A stretch of DNA of 35,753 nt from JANNRA01 sp031401035 (GTDB lineage Bacteria > Desulfobacterota > Binatia > HRBIN30 > CADEER01), in contig JANNRA010000210.1 in NCBI GenBank assembly GCA_031401035.1, forward strand, positions 1 to 35,753. Direction: 5' to 3'. Below the pieces are notes generated by a model. It made no database searches and was not told the origin of the DNA. It saw nothing but the letters and a program-made list of their open reading frames with translations. The position numbers and the translations under genes were made by a program. Shown here in pieces: positions 1 to 8,078 of this stretch (the first letter of the stretch is position 1; each line of letters starts with the position of its first letter).

Positions 1-1
1 C

Positions 2-442
2 CTGGACATGAACCTGGTGTCGCTGATCGACATCTTCACGATCCTGATCTTCTTCCTGATGTCGAGCGCGGCCGGCGTCGAAATCCTGACGCCCGGCAAG
101 GGCGTCTCGCTGCCGCAATCGAGCGCCGACAAGTCGCCCAAAGAGACGCTGGTGATCACCGTCAGTGGCCCCGACATCCTGGTCGAAGGGCGCCGCGTGG
201 CCACCGTCAACGAGGCCTTGGCGGCCGAGGGCGATTTGATCGCCGGCCTCAAGGAAGAGCTCGACCTGCAAGCCAAGCGCGTCGTGATCCGCGCCGAGAA
301 CCAGGCCCAGGGCAAAGCCATCACGATCATGGGCGACAAGACCCTGCCCTACGCCTTGCTGCGCAAGGTGATGGTCACGGCCGCGCGCGCCGATTTCAGT
401 GAAGTCTCGTTCGCCGTCACGCCCAAGGCGGTGAAGACATGA
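2..442 (+). CDS. ExbD/TolR-family biopolymer transport protein (5' end outside window)
   Basis: The reading frame is open from the first bases of the window. The residues LDMNLVSLIDIFTILIFFLM form the single N-terminal membrane helix of ExbD/TolR proteins, with the proton-pathway aspartate in the SLID motif. In the family a short cytoplasmic segment precedes this helix, so the true start lies upstream and the ATG at position 8 is probably internal. About 110 residues of periplasmic domain follow, ending in a segment (PYALLRKVMVTAARADFSEVSFAV) that matches the ExbD C-terminal fold. ExbD works with ExbB to pass proton-motive force to a TonB-like protein. The next gene overlaps it by 4 bp (ATGA) and encodes such a protein, so the two probably act together in one operon. 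Confidence 0.85.
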   Translation: MDMNLVSLIDIFTILIFFLMSSAAGVEILTPGKGVSLPQSSADKSPKETLVITVSGPDILVEGRRVATVNEALAAEGDLIAGLKEELDLQAKRVVIRAENQAQGKAITIMGDKTLPYALLRKVMVTAARADFSEVSFAVTPKAVKT

Positions 443-1527
443 GCGCCACCTCAGTGTCGTTTCGCGCGCCGATGCTGGCGTGGGCGATCGCGGTCGAAGA
501 CGAAGCCCGTTTCAAACGCATCCTGCGCACGATCGTCGGCATCTCTGCCGTAGCTTGCCTGGTGTTCTCGCTGATGCCGCGGCCGCAGGAAGACCGCGCC
601 AAGCCGGTCGAGTTGCCGCCGCGCCTGGCCAAGCTGGTGCTCGAACGCGAGCTGCAGGTAACGCCACCGAAGAAGGCGCCCGAGCCGCAAAAGTTGGCCA
701 AGGCCGATATCCCGCAGCAAGTGTTGGCCAAGCCCGACCCGCGCCCCGCGCCCAAACGGGAGCGCACCAAGGAAGCGCCGGTGCCCGAAGCGCGCAACCC
801 GCAGCCAAACAAACCGCCGGGCGAGATCGAAGGCGCACGTCGCAAGGCCGCCGGCGTCGGCCTGCTGGCGATGAAGGACACGTTGGCCGAAATGCGCGGC
901 GCACCTGTCGCGGTGCAGTTGAAGCAAGACATCAAGCCGGGCCCCGGGGTTGGAACCGGCGTCGGTGTCGGCGTCGGTGCGGGCAACGAGCCCGGCCTGC
1001 CGGCGCGCGCGCTGATCACCTCCAACATGACCGGCGGCTCGGGCGGCATCAACACGGCTTCCTACAGCCGCAACACCGGCGGCGGCGGACTCGCGGGCCG
1101 CGCCACCACGCTGGTCGAAGGTGTCGCTGGCGGCGGCGGTGGTGGCGGCTACGGGGGCGGCGGCGCACGCGGTGGCGGCACCGGCGGCAGTGGCGACGGC
1201 GTCGGCGGCAGCCTGAAGAAAGGTGGCAGCGGCAAGGCCTCGCGTTCGATCGAAGAAATCAAGCTCGTCTTCGAGCGCAACAAGGGTGCGATCTATGCGC
1301 TCTACAACCGCGCGCTGCGTGAAGAGCCGGGCCTGCAGGGCAAGGTCGTGGTCGAACTGAAAATCTCGCCTGCAGGCGAAGTCGTGAGCTGCCGCGTCGT
1401 CTCGACCGAGCTGAAAACTCCCGAGCTGGAGCAGAAGCTGATCGCGCGCATCCGCCAGTTCGACTTCGGCGCCAAGGATGTCGATGTGATGGTCGTCAGT
1501 TGGCCGGTCGATTTCCTGCCGTCATAA
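439..1527 (+). CDS. AgmX/PglI-type TonB-like energy transducer
   Basis: This 362-residue protein has a short cytoplasmic N-terminus, one membrane helix at about residues 31-48, a proline/lysine-rich stretch (about 50-135), a long glycine-rich low-complexity segment (about 165-270) and a folded C-terminal domain (about 272-362). The last domain resembles the AgmX/PglI C-terminal domain: SIEEIKLVFERNKGAIYALY begins it, and a GKVVVELKISPAGEV core typical of TonB-like folds follows. The layout is that of a TonB-type protein spanning the periplasm, and the overlapping exbD upstream supports this. The glycine-rich part may be a flexible spacer. The partner receptor or motility complex cannot be identified here. 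The stop codon overlaps the end of the convergent ABC gene by 6 bp. Confidence 0.75.
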   Translation: MSATSVSFRAPMLAWAIAVEDEARFKRILRTIVGISAVACLVFSLMPRPQEDRAKPVELPPRLAKLVLERELQVTPPKKAPEPQKLAKADIPQQVLAKPDPRPAPKRERTKEAPVPEARNPQPNKPPGEIEGARRKAAGVGLLAMKDTLAEMRGAPVAVQLKQDIKPGPGVGTGVGVGVGAGNEPGLPARALITSNMTGGSGGINTASYSRNTGGGGLAGRATTLVEGVAGGGGGGGYGGGGARGGGTGGSGDGVGGSLKKGGSGKASRSIEEIKLVFERNKGAIYALYNRALREEPGLQGKVVVELKISPAGEVVSCRVVSTELKTPELEQKLIARIRQFDFGAKDVDVMVVSWPVDFLPS

Positions 1528-2208
1528 CCCTTGCATAGGGGCAACGCGCCCCGCTTCGATGCGAATCTGCCGCTCGCAACGCGCCGCCAGCGCGCTGTCG
1601 TGGGTGACCAGCACGAGGGTCGTGCCGGCTTCGCGGTTCAACTCGAAGATCAGCTTCATCACCGTTTCGCCGGTAGCGAAGTCGAGGCTGCCGGTGGGCT
1701 CGTCGGCCAACAACACCGAGGGCTGCACGACGAAGGCCCGTGCCAGCGCGACGCGCTGCTGCTCGCCGCCCGACAACACTTTCGGGTAGTGCGACAGGCG
1801 TTGGCCCAAGCCGACGCGGCCGAGCATGTCGCGCGCCAGCGCCCTCGCGTCATGGCGGCCCTGCAGTTCCAGCGGCAGCATCACGTTTTCCAGCGCGTTC
1901 AAGTTGCCCAGGAGTTGAAAGCTCTGAAACACGAAGCCCAGGCGCTCGGCACGTACCGCCGCGCGCGCGTCTTCGTCGAGCTTGAAAATATCGATACCGG
2001 CCAGACGTACGGTGCCGGTGGTCGGCACATCCATGCCCGCCACGATCGACAGCAGCGTGCTCTTGCCCGAGCCGGAGGCGCCGACGATGGCCACCGACTC
2101 GCGCTCGCGCAGCGAAAAGTGGATGTCGTGGAGAATCGTCAGCACCCCGGTGGAGTCGCTGACTTGTTTGGTGATGTGTTCGACTTCGATCAGAGGTGAC
2201 AACGGCAT
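1522..2208 (-). CDS. YbbA/LolD-like ABC transporter ATP-binding protein
   Basis: This 228-residue ABC ATPase has Walker A GASGSGKST at residues 43-51, the Q-loop FVFQSFQLL, the signature LSGGEQQR and Walker B VLLADEPTGSLD followed by the H-loop VTHD. The MacB/LolD/YbbA subfamily is indicated by overall length and by the FQSFQLLGNLNALENVMLPL segment. The ATG at 2208 is chosen because the protein alignment begins there; the frame stays open further upstream, but that part lies antisense to the next gene. The divergent neighbour is a tesA-like esterase, the arrangement seen for ybbA-tesA in E. coli. No FtsX-like permease follows, because the gene meets the end of the AgmX gene, so its membrane partner must be elsewhere. 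Confidence 0.85.
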   Translation of the reverse strand: MPLSPLIEVEHITKQVSDSTGVLTILHDIHFSLRERESVAIVGASGSGKSTLLSIVAGMDVPTTGTVRLAGIDIFKLDEDARAAVRAERLGFVFQSFQLLGNLNALENVMLPLELQGRHDARALARDMLGRVGLGQRLSHYPKVLSGGEQQRVALARAFVVQPSVLLADEPTGSLDFATGETVMKLIFELNREAGTTLVLVTHDSALAARCERQIRIEAGRVAPMQGL

Positions 2209-2209
2209 G
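2206..2209. promoter_or_regulatory. Overlapping divergent start codons (CATG)
   Basis: The tetramer CATG holds the ATG of the esterase on the plus strand (2207-2209) and the ATG of the ABC ATPase on the minus strand (2208-2206). There is therefore no intergenic promoter region; each gene's promoter and ribosome binding site must lie inside the coding region of the other. A Shine-Dalgarno sequence is visible for the esterase (2193-2199), but none is clear for the ABC gene. Confidence 0.7.
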
Positions 2210-2896
2210 AAGAGTGGCGTGAAGTTCGGACAGCGGCGCAGATGCGTCGCGCACTGTAGCCTGATCGTCGCGGCCTTCGTCGTCGTGGCGGCAATGCCCG
2301 TGCCCGCTCGTGGCGCAACAGCTAAATCGTCGTCCGTGCCAGTGATCCTGGTCGTCGGCGACAGCCTCTCGGCCGAATATGGCCTGGCGCGCGGCAGCGG
2401 CTGGGTGGCGCTGCTCGAACAGCGCCTGCTGCAGGAGAAGATCGCCGCCAAGGTGGTCAATGCCAGCATCAGCGGCGACACCACTTCGGGCGGGCGCTCG
2501 CGCCTGCCCTCGCTGCTGGCTCAGCACAAGCCGAGCCATGTGATCCTCGAGCTCGGCGGCAACGATGCTCTGCGCGGCCTGCCGCTCAAACAGACGCAGT
2601 CCAACTTGAGCATGATGGCCCGCGCCGCCAAGTCCGCTGGCGCGCGCGTCGTCGTCGCCGGCATGCAAGTGCCGCCGAACTATGGCCGCCAGTACGGCAA
2701 CGACTTCGTGGCCGTGTTCGCCAACGTCGCCAAGAGCGAAGGCGCGGCGCTGGTGCCCTTCTTGCTCAAGGGCGTGGCCGATGGGCCCGACGCCACGGCG
2801 ATGTTCCAGGCCGACCGCATCCACCCCAAAGAGGCCGCACACCCGCTGATGCTCGGCAACGTGTGGCCGGTACTGCGGCCCCTGTTGCCGAAGTAG
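2207..2896 (+). CDS. tesA: TesA-like GDSL arylesterase/lysophospholipase
   Basis: This is a 229-residue SGNH hydrolase with an N-terminal signal peptide (arginines at 10-12, hydrophobic core about 15-34, probable cleavage after ARGATA). The four SGNH blocks are all present: GDSLS with nucleophile S53, G90 in SISGDTT, GGND with N119, and DRIHP with D203/H206. TesA-type enzymes hydrolyse acyl thioesters, aryl esters and lysophospholipids in the periplasm. The start at 2207 is preceded by GAGGTGA at good spacing, inside the divergent ABC gene. Its start codon and that of the ABC gene overlap in the tetramer CATG. Substrate is not predictable from sequence. Confidence 0.88.
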   Translation: MKSGVKFGQRRRCVAHCSLIVAAFVVVAAMPVPARGATAKSSSVPVILVVGDSLSAEYGLARGSGWVALLEQRLLQEKIAAKVVNASISGDTTSGGRSRLPSLLAQHKPSHVILELGGNDALRGLPLKQTQSNLSMMARAAKSAGARVVVAGMQVPPNYGRQYGNDFVAVFANVAKSEGAALVPFLLKGVADGPDATAMFQADRIHPKEAAHPLMLGNVWPVLRPLLPK

Positions 2897-2899
2897 CGA

Positions 2900-3421
2900 T
2901 CAGCGCACCTTGATGATGGCGTGCATGCCGTCGACGAAGTGCGGCCGCACGTTGCAGATCACCAGGTAGTCGCCGCGCTCGGCGAAGGACACCGATTCGA
3001 CACGGTTGCCGCCATTGGCCGGATTGGCCGTGGCCGGCGTGCTGGGCGGCGGGCCACCGGCGGGCACGATGCCGTTGTAGTACAGGTTGTTGTTGTCGTT
3101 GATGAACAGCGAGCTGGCCGGCGGCAAGGCGATGGTCTCGGGCGTCACACCGGGGAAATAGACCCGGATCCAGTGGAAGCCGGCGACGGCGAAGTGGACG
3201 ACGCCGCCCTTTTTGACCCGGATCACGCCCGGCAGCACATGGTGGTTGGCGGCGTTGCCGGGCTGCGCCGTGTTCAGGCCGACCCCGAAGGCCACCGTGA
3301 CGGACAGGCGAGCCTCATGCTCGTCATGGTCGTGGTCTTTGTCGGCCCGCGCCGGCCACGGCGCCAGCGCGACGGCAGCGGGCACGAGCAACACCCGTGA
3401 AACTGCGTTTCGGCGATTCAT
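2900..3421 (-). CDS. Periplasmic cupredoxin-like (type 1 copper) protein
   Basis: This 173-residue protein starts with a signal peptide (MNRRNAVSRVLLVPAAVALA, cleavage near ARA) followed by a His/Asp-rich stretch (DKDHDHDEHE) that could bind metal. The cupredoxin fold is indicated by the C-terminal ligand cluster ICNVRPHFVDGM, which gives C156, H161 and M166. H83 in GFHWIRV is the likely fourth ligand. Such proteins carry electrons in the periplasm or handle copper. The ATG at 3421 is preceded by AGGAGA. It is a single gene, convergent with tesA with only a few bases between them. A redox partner is not obvious nearby. Confidence 0.8.
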   Translation of the reverse strand: MNRRNAVSRVLLVPAAVALAPWPARADKDHDHDEHEARLSVTVAFGVGLNTAQPGNAANHHVLPGVIRVKKGGVVHFAVAGFHWIRVYFPGVTPETIALPPASSLFINDNNNLYYNGIVPAGGPPPSTPATANPANGGNRVESVSFAERGDYLVICNVRPHFVDGMHAIIKVR

Positions 3422-3523
3422 GCGGTTCTCCTGTTGTTGTCGCAGCGGGCACCGACAGCCGATGCCTGCGCAGGCAGCTTACGCTCAGGACAAGCGCGTC
3501 ATTCCGCCGCAGCAGCGTTGCTC

Positions 3524-4267
3524 TTAGGGGGGGAGAGCGATCGGCTCGGTCAGCGTCATCAGGATGTCGGCATACCAGGCGCAATTGAGGCCCAGCGATT
3601 CGTCCTGCTCGAGATCGCGCGTCTTCATGTCCATGCGTGCCGAGTGCACGCCGAGCAGCATCCAGGGCAGCTCGGCGTCGTTGTGTGCTGTGCGATCGCG
3701 CATCACGACCGGTGCGCCGCTGGTGCCGCGGTGCGTGCGCGCATCGGTGAGGAAGTACCCCTGCCCCTTGAAGCGCAGGCCGTACGACGAGGCGACGACG
3801 GCATGGCGCACCACCGGCATGTGGTGCAACGTGTCGTGAAAGCCGAGCGGAAAGCCGACCACCAGCAGGGAGGTGCCGACCTCGACGGTGTCGCGCGGAC
3901 CGGCCAGGTGCTGCGCCGTGAAGGCGCGATAGAGCGCCGTCTTCGGCAGCGCCGCCCGCTCGATCTCGATCGCCGCCACGTCGATCTCACCGGCGCTGTC
4001 GAGACCCTGGCGCCAGATGCTCTTGCCGGCGCGGTAGAGCGGGATCGAGAACCCGGTGGACGCGGCGAGGTTGTCGGCGGCGACGTGCAGCTCGATCTCG
4101 AGGCGATCCGGGAAGTGCTTGCTCGGGGCATCGACGACCACGTGCCGGCTGGTCACCAGGAACAGGCGCGCGGCGCGTTCGAAGAAGAAGCCGCTGGCGC
4201 TGGTCAGCAGCCGCTTCTGATCGAAGGTGAAGACGCGCGCGGCGGTGAGCAGAATCGGCTCGATCAT
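3524..4267 (-). CDS. Trypsin-like serine peptidase
   Basis: This is a 247-residue protein with the chymotrypsin-fold triad H42 (TSRHVV), D96 (EIDVAAIEI) and S183 (HRGTSGAPVV). The usual GNSGGP motif reads GTSGAP, so the oxyanion hole is slightly unusual but the nucleophile is present. No signal peptide, membrane helix or PDZ domain is seen, which makes a cytoplasmic role or a role inside a larger complex more likely than HtrA-type quality control. The gene follows the tetR gene by 10 bp, with a GGGGTGA Shine-Dalgarno that includes the tetR stop, so it may be the last gene of the leftward acyl-CoA operon. The functional link to that operon is unknown. Confidence 0.75.
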   Translation of the reverse strand: MIEPILLTAARVFTFDQKRLLTSASGFFFERAARLFLVTSRHVVVDAPSKHFPDRLEIELHVAADNLAASTGFSIPLYRAGKSIWRQGLDSAGEIDVAAIEIERAALPKTALYRAFTAQHLAGPRDTVEVGTSLLVVGFPLGFHDTLHHMPVVRHAVVASSYGLRFKGQGYFLTDARTHRGTSGAPVVMRDRTAHNDAELPWMLLGVHSARMDMKTRDLEQDESLGLNCAWYADILMTLTEPIALPP

Positions 4268-4277
4268 GCGCCGCAGT

Positions 4278-4892
4278 TCACCCCAGCAGACGCGCGACGG
4301 CGACCTTGAGGAACTGCGCCTGGCGGGCCAGCGCGGGCTTGCTGCGCGGGTCCTCGTTGAGCACCGACTCGAGCAGCGCGGCGTTGGCGAAGTAGCCGAA
4401 GATGAGGTGGTAGAGGCCGACCGCCAGGTGCGGGATCTCGTCCGATGCCCAACGGCCGCCGCTGCCGGTCAGCACCTCCAGGCCGCTGTTGTAGAGCGGG
4501 CCGAGGAGGCGGATGACGGTGGCGCGCAGCTCCTTGGTATCGTCGAGGCCGGCGCGCTGGATCAGGCGCGGCAGGTGCGGGCGGCTGGCCAGGTAGTCGA
4601 CGAGGCGGTCGAGGACCGGATCGCTGGCGTCGCCGGCGGTGGCGCTCGATGCCACCAGCTCGATGATCGGCTCCAGGCCGCGCTGCAGCACCGCCTCGTA
4701 GAGCGCCCGCTTGTGCTTGAAGTGATGGTAGAGGCTGGCCTGATTCTTCAGTCCGGCGTCGGTGGCGATCTCGCGCACCGAGACGCCGTCGAAGCCGCGC
4801 TCGGCGAAGCGCCGCTCGGCGGCATCGAGGATCACCTCGCGCGTCGGCCGCGGATCCTTGGCCTTACGGGCCGTGGCGAGGCGAGCGGTCAC
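4278..4892 (-). CDS. TetR-family transcriptional repressor
   Basis: This 204-residue regulator has an N-terminal TetR helix-turn-helix at about residues 18-62 (ILDAAERRFAERGFDGVSVR begins it; ASLYHHFKHKRALYEAVL closes it) and an all-helical ligand domain behind. The start is GTG at 4892, overlapping the hydratase stop in GTGA, so it is translated with the operon. TetR proteins within fatty acid or steroid acyl-CoA operons usually bind acyl-CoA and repress their own operon. A palindrome of the right type lies over the operon promoter at 9102-9115. The ligand is inferred to be an acyl-CoA from context only. Confidence 0.88.
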   Translation of the reverse strand: MTARLATARKAKDPRPTREVILDAAERRFAERGFDGVSVREIATDAGLKNQASLYHHFKHKRALYEAVLQRGLEPIIELVASSATAGDASDPVLDRLVDYLASRPHLPRLIQRAGLDDTKELRATVIRLLGPLYNSGLEVLTGSGGRWASDEIPHLAVGLYHLIFGYFANAALLESVLNEDPRSKPALARQAQFLKVAVARLLG

Positions 4893-5704
4893 GTGCCCGT
4901 GAAGCGCGGCGCGCGCTTCTCCTTGAACGCCCGCGGTCCCTCGCGAGCGTCCTGCGACATCGACACCGGGATGCCGATCTCGAGCTCCTTCTCCAGCGCC
5001 TGGGCGGTCGGCAACCCCATCCCGGCCAGCGCCGAGCGTTTCACCGCCTGCACCGCGAGCGGGCCATTGGCGGCGATGATCTCGGCGTAGCGGCGCGCCT
5101 CGCCCATCACCTGCGCCGCCGGAACGACCTTGTTGACCAGGCAGACGCGGTACGCCTCCTGCGCCGAGAAGCGCTCGCCGGTGAGCATGATCTCCATGGC
5201 GATCGGCCAGGGGATCTGGCGCGGTATGCGCACCGTCGAGCCGCCCATCGGGAAGAGGCTCCACTTGACCTCGGCGAGGGCGAACTGCGCGTCGTCGGCG
5301 GCGACGCGGATGTCGCAGCAGTTGAGCAGCTCGAGGCCGCCGGCGACGCAGAAGCCCCGCACCGCCGCGACGATCGGCTTGACCACGTCGAGGCTGCGCA
5401 TGAAGCCCTTGTAGATCGTCCCGACGTCGTTCTTGATGCGCTCGTCGTACTCGTTCTCGGGCGCGATGGCGCCCTGCATCATGCGCACCAGCTTGTCGAG
5501 GTCGGCGCCGGCGCAGAACGCCTGCTCGCCGGCGCCGGTGAGAATGGCGACGCGGATCTCGGGGTCGGCGTTGACGTCCTCCCAGGCGTCGGCGAGGCGG
5601 CACAGCATCTCCGGATTCACCGCGTTGCGCGCCTCGGGGCGGTTCATGGTCACGACGGCGATGTGCCCGTCCTTCTCGTAACGCAGAGCCGGTTCAGCCA
5701 TCAC
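4889..5704 (-). CDS. Enoyl-CoA hydratase/isomerase family protein
   Basis: This 271-residue crotonase-fold protein shows both oxyanion-hole segments (QAFCAGADL near 62-69 and VRGFCVAGGLEL near 115-126). The two catalytic glutamates of hydratases are at matching positions (E125 in AGGLEL and E145 in FALAEVKW). It should hydrate a 2-enoyl-CoA in beta-oxidation or side-chain degradation. Two adjacent ATG codons (5704 and 5701) overlap the stop of the upstream thiolase-like gene; either may be used. Its place directly after two thiolase-fold genes and two DUF35 genes supports a single acyl-CoA pathway. Confidence 0.88.
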   Translation of the reverse strand: MMAEPALRYEKDGHIAVVTMNRPEARNAVNPEMLCRLADAWEDVNADPEIRVAILTGAGEQAFCAGADLDKLVRMMQGAIAPENEYDERIKNDVGTIYKGFMRSLDVVKPIVAAVRGFCVAGGLELLNCCDIRVAADDAQFALAEVKWSLFPMGGSTVRIPRQIPWPIAMEIMLTGERFSAQEAYRVCLVNKVVPAAQVMGEARRYAEIIAANGPLAVQAVKRSALAGMGLPTAQALEKELEIGIPVSMSQDAREGPRAFKEKRAPRFTGT

Positions 5705-6852
5705 AGTTCACTCCCCACCACCCACATCGAGAAATACTGGGCGCCGCCGCCGTAGGCATGACCGAGCGCGGTCTTGGCGCCCTCCACCTGGTGGGCGCCG
5801 GCGCGGCCCATGACCTGCAGCGCCGCCTCGCCGAGGCGCAGCATGCCGGAGGCGCCGATGGGGTTGGTGCACAGCACGCCGCCGGAGGGGTTGATCGGCA
5901 GGTGGCCAGTCATCTTCTGGTCGCCGCGGTCGACCACCTTCCAGCCCTCGCCGATGGCGGCGAAGCCGAGGTTCTCCAGCCACATCGCCTCGAACCAGGC
6001 GAAGGGAACGTAGATCTCGGCGGTGTCGATCTGGTTCCACGGGTCGGTGATGCCGGCCTGGTCGTAGACATGCTTGGCGCAGGTGCGGCCGGCGAGCGGA
6101 TTGACCTGATCGCGGCCGGGGATCCACATCGCCTCGGCGTAGGAGGCGCCGCCCTTCACCCAGGCCGGCTTGCGCGGTCCCTTCTTCGCCAGCGTCTCGT
6201 TGGCCAGCACCATCGCCACCGCGCCGTCGGAGGACGGGCAGGTTTCGAGGTAGCGGATGGGATCCCACAGCACCGGCGACTCGAGCACGTCCGCGACCGT
6301 GACGGGCTCGGTGAGATGCGCGTACTCGTTGCGGCCGCCGTTCTCGCGCGCGTTGGCGGCGGTGTACGGGCCGATGTGCGGCGGCGCGCCGGTGCGGGCG
6401 ATGTAGGCGCGGATGTACGGCGCGAAGTAGCCGCCGGCGCCGGCCACCAGCGGCGGCGTGAACGGCATGTTCGGCGACAGCGCCCACATGGCGTTGCCCT
6501 CCGACTGCTTCTCAAAGGCGATGACCAGGACGCGGTCGAAGAGCCCCGAGGCGACGTGCGTGACGCCGGCCAGCGCCGTCGTCGCACCGACCGAGCCGGC
6601 GGTGTGGATGCGCACGACGTGCTTGAGGTGCCCGCCGATGGCGCCGATGAGGAACTGCTCGGGCTGCATGACGCCCTCGAGCATGTCCGGCGCCTTGCCG
6701 ATGACGACGGCGTCGATGTCCTTGTGCTCCAGACCGGCGTCGAGCAGGGCGCGATCGATCGCCTCGCGCACCAGGCCGGCGATGTTGACGTCGGAGCGGC
6801 GGGCGCCGTGTTTGGTCTGCCCGACCCCGACCACTGCGACAGGACGCTTCAC
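5701..6852 (-). CDS. Thiolase-fold (lipid-transfer/SCP2-type) protein, Cys-less
   Basis: This 383-residue protein has the thiolase superfamily layout: N-terminal PVAVVGVGQTKHG, a middle GSVGATTALAGVTHVASG helix, the NPSGGVLCTNPIGASGM segment and a C-terminal HAYGGGAQ motif. The position of the acylated cysteine of true thiolases reads IHTAGSVGA, with no cysteine. This is typical of Ltp2-like retro-aldolases and other thiolase-like subunits that work with DUF35 proteins. The tyrosine in HAYGGG is a candidate catalytic residue by analogy. The start is probably GTG at 6852, overlapping the previous stop (GTGA); GTG at 6858 is possible. A C-C cleaving or scaffolding role in acyl-CoA breakdown is inferred. 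Confidence 0.85.
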   Translation of the reverse strand: MKRPVAVVGVGQTKHGARRSDVNIAGLVREAIDRALLDAGLEHKDIDAVVIGKAPDMLEGVMQPEQFLIGAIGGHLKHVVRIHTAGSVGATTALAGVTHVASGLFDRVLVIAFEKQSEGNAMWALSPNMPFTPPLVAGAGGYFAPYIRAYIARTGAPPHIGPYTAANARENGGRNEYAHLTEPVTVADVLESPVLWDPIRYLETCPSSDGAVAMVLANETLAKKGPRKPAWVKGGASYAEAMWIPGRDQVNPLAGRTCAKHVYDQAGITDPWNQIDTAEIYVPFAWFEAMWLENLGFAAIGEGWKVVDRGDQKMTGHLPINPSGGVLCTNPIGASGMLRLGEAALQVMGRAGAHQVEGAKTALGHAYGGGAQYFSMWVVGSEL

Positions 6853-7973
6853 GACCACCTCCGCTCGCGCCCGAGCACGAAGACCAGGTTCTGTTGCAGG
6901 CAGTGCCCCTGCGCCGCGTGCGCGATGGCGCGGCGGGCGTTCGGCACGGCGCAGGCGCCAGCCGTACCGCTGAGCTGCTTGAAGGCCTCGCCGAGGCGGA
7001 TGAGGCCGGTCATCATGATCGGATTGGCGGTCAGCGCGCCGCCGGACGGGTTGACCACCGGGGCGCCGTCGCCGCCGGCCGGCAGGCCGAGGGCTTCGCG
7101 CAGGATCAGTTCCTCGACCGCGGTGACGCCGCACAGCTCGGCGACGTCGACCTCGCGGGCGCTGCCCAGTCCGGCCATCGCCAGCGCCTTCTCGGCCGCC
7201 AGCGCGGCGCCGGCGCTGCGCGACAGATCGCGCGCCCCGAGGCTCTGCAGTTCGGCGCGCTGGTCGACGCCGTGGATCCAGGCCGGCTGCGCGCACATCG
7301 CCTCGGCCCTGCCCTCGGCGGCGAGCAGCAGACAGACCGCGCTCTCGCCGATCGGCGCCACATAGCCGCGGCGCAACGGCTCGACCGCCCACGGCGTCTG
7401 CTGCAGCGCCGCGGCCGTCGCCGCCTCGCGCACCTGCGCGTGCGGATTGCGCGCCGCCGCAACGCGGCTGCGCGCCGCCACCGCCGCCAGGTCGGCGTCG
7501 CCGACGCCGCTGCGCGCCATGTAGGCGCTCGCCTGCAGCGCCGCGGTACTGAGCGGTCCGAGCCCGAGCGGCGCCACGGTGTAGGGGTCGAGCTGGAGAT
7601 TGAGAATGCGCTCCGGCTGCCCTTCCGACACCTTGCCGTAGCCGACCACCATCGCCGTGTCGCTCTCGCCGGCCTGGATGCGGATCCAGGCATAGTGGGC
7701 GGCAAAGGCGGCATCCATCTCGAGGTGCGAATCCTGCCGCGGCGGCCAGGTGCCCATGACGTCGAGCGCCGCGACGAAGCCGAACGGCCGCCCGTCGATG
7801 TAATCGGCCGAGCCGGCGGTCTGGTAGTCGATGGCGTCGCGCGTCACGCCGCACTGCGCCAGCGCCTCGCGCACCACCGGGTAGAGCATCTCCGTCGCCA
7901 TGCGGTGCGCGTCGTGCGCCACCACCGGCGCATGCGCGAAGCCGACGACGGCGACGTTCCGTAATTGAGACAT
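6849..7973 (-). CDS. Second thiolase-fold (lipid-transfer-type) protein, Cys-less
   Basis: This 374-residue protein resembles its downstream neighbour but is diverged. It begins MSQLRNVAVVGFAHAPVV and keeps NPSGGALTANPIMMTGLIRL and a C-terminal AHAAQGHCLQQNLVFVLG segment. The region of the nucleophilic cysteine reads HLEMDAAFAAHYAW, again without cysteine. The ATG at 7973 is chosen because AAAGAGGA lies about 7 bases upstream. Two unequal thiolase-like subunits next to two DUF35 genes suggest a hetero-oligomer, as in the known thiolase/DUF35 complexes of steroid side-chain and benzylsuccinate degradation. The exact substrate cannot be read from the sequence. Confidence 0.82.
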   Translation of the reverse strand: MSQLRNVAVVGFAHAPVVAHDAHRMATEMLYPVVREALAQCGVTRDAIDYQTAGSADYIDGRPFGFVAALDVMGTWPPRQDSHLEMDAAFAAHYAWIRIQAGESDTAMVVGYGKVSEGQPERILNLQLDPYTVAPLGLGPLSTAALQASAYMARSGVGDADLAAVAARSRVAAARNPHAQVREAATAAALQQTPWAVEPLRRGYVAPIGESAVCLLLAAEGRAEAMCAQPAWIHGVDQRAELQSLGARDLSRSAGAALAAEKALAMAGLGSAREVDVAELCGVTAVEELILREALGLPAGGDGAPVVNPSGGALTANPIMMTGLIRLGEAFKQLSGTAGACAVPNARRAIAHAAQGHCLQQNLVFVLGRERRWS

Positions 7974-7988
7974 TATCAATCCTCTTTC

Positions 7989-8067
7989 CACCACGGAGGC
8001 ACGGAGACACGGAGGCCAGACCCCACCTTCTCAGAGTCCCTCTCCGTGCCTCCGTGCCTCCGTGGTG
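7989..8067. repeat. Inverted repeat with CACGGAGGCACGGAG units (REP-like hairpin)
   Basis: Two 26-base arms (7989-8014 and 8042-8067) are reverse complements with one mismatch, around a 27-base loop. Each arm is itself built of nine-base units of the form CACGGAGGC. The element lies between the stop of the first-listed DUF35 gene (8079) and the ribosome binding site of the thiolase-like gene, inside the operon. It may act as an intercistronic hairpin or mark a dispersed repeat family; similar CCACGGAGGCACGGAG strings are common in environmental genomes from what I recall. Confidence 0.75.
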
Positions 8068-8078
8068 AAAACTCTTCT

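Noticed and set aside
3524..4267. HtrA/DegP periplasmic protease
   Set aside because: The catalytic triad is there, but there is no signal peptide, membrane anchor or PDZ domain, and the length is too short.
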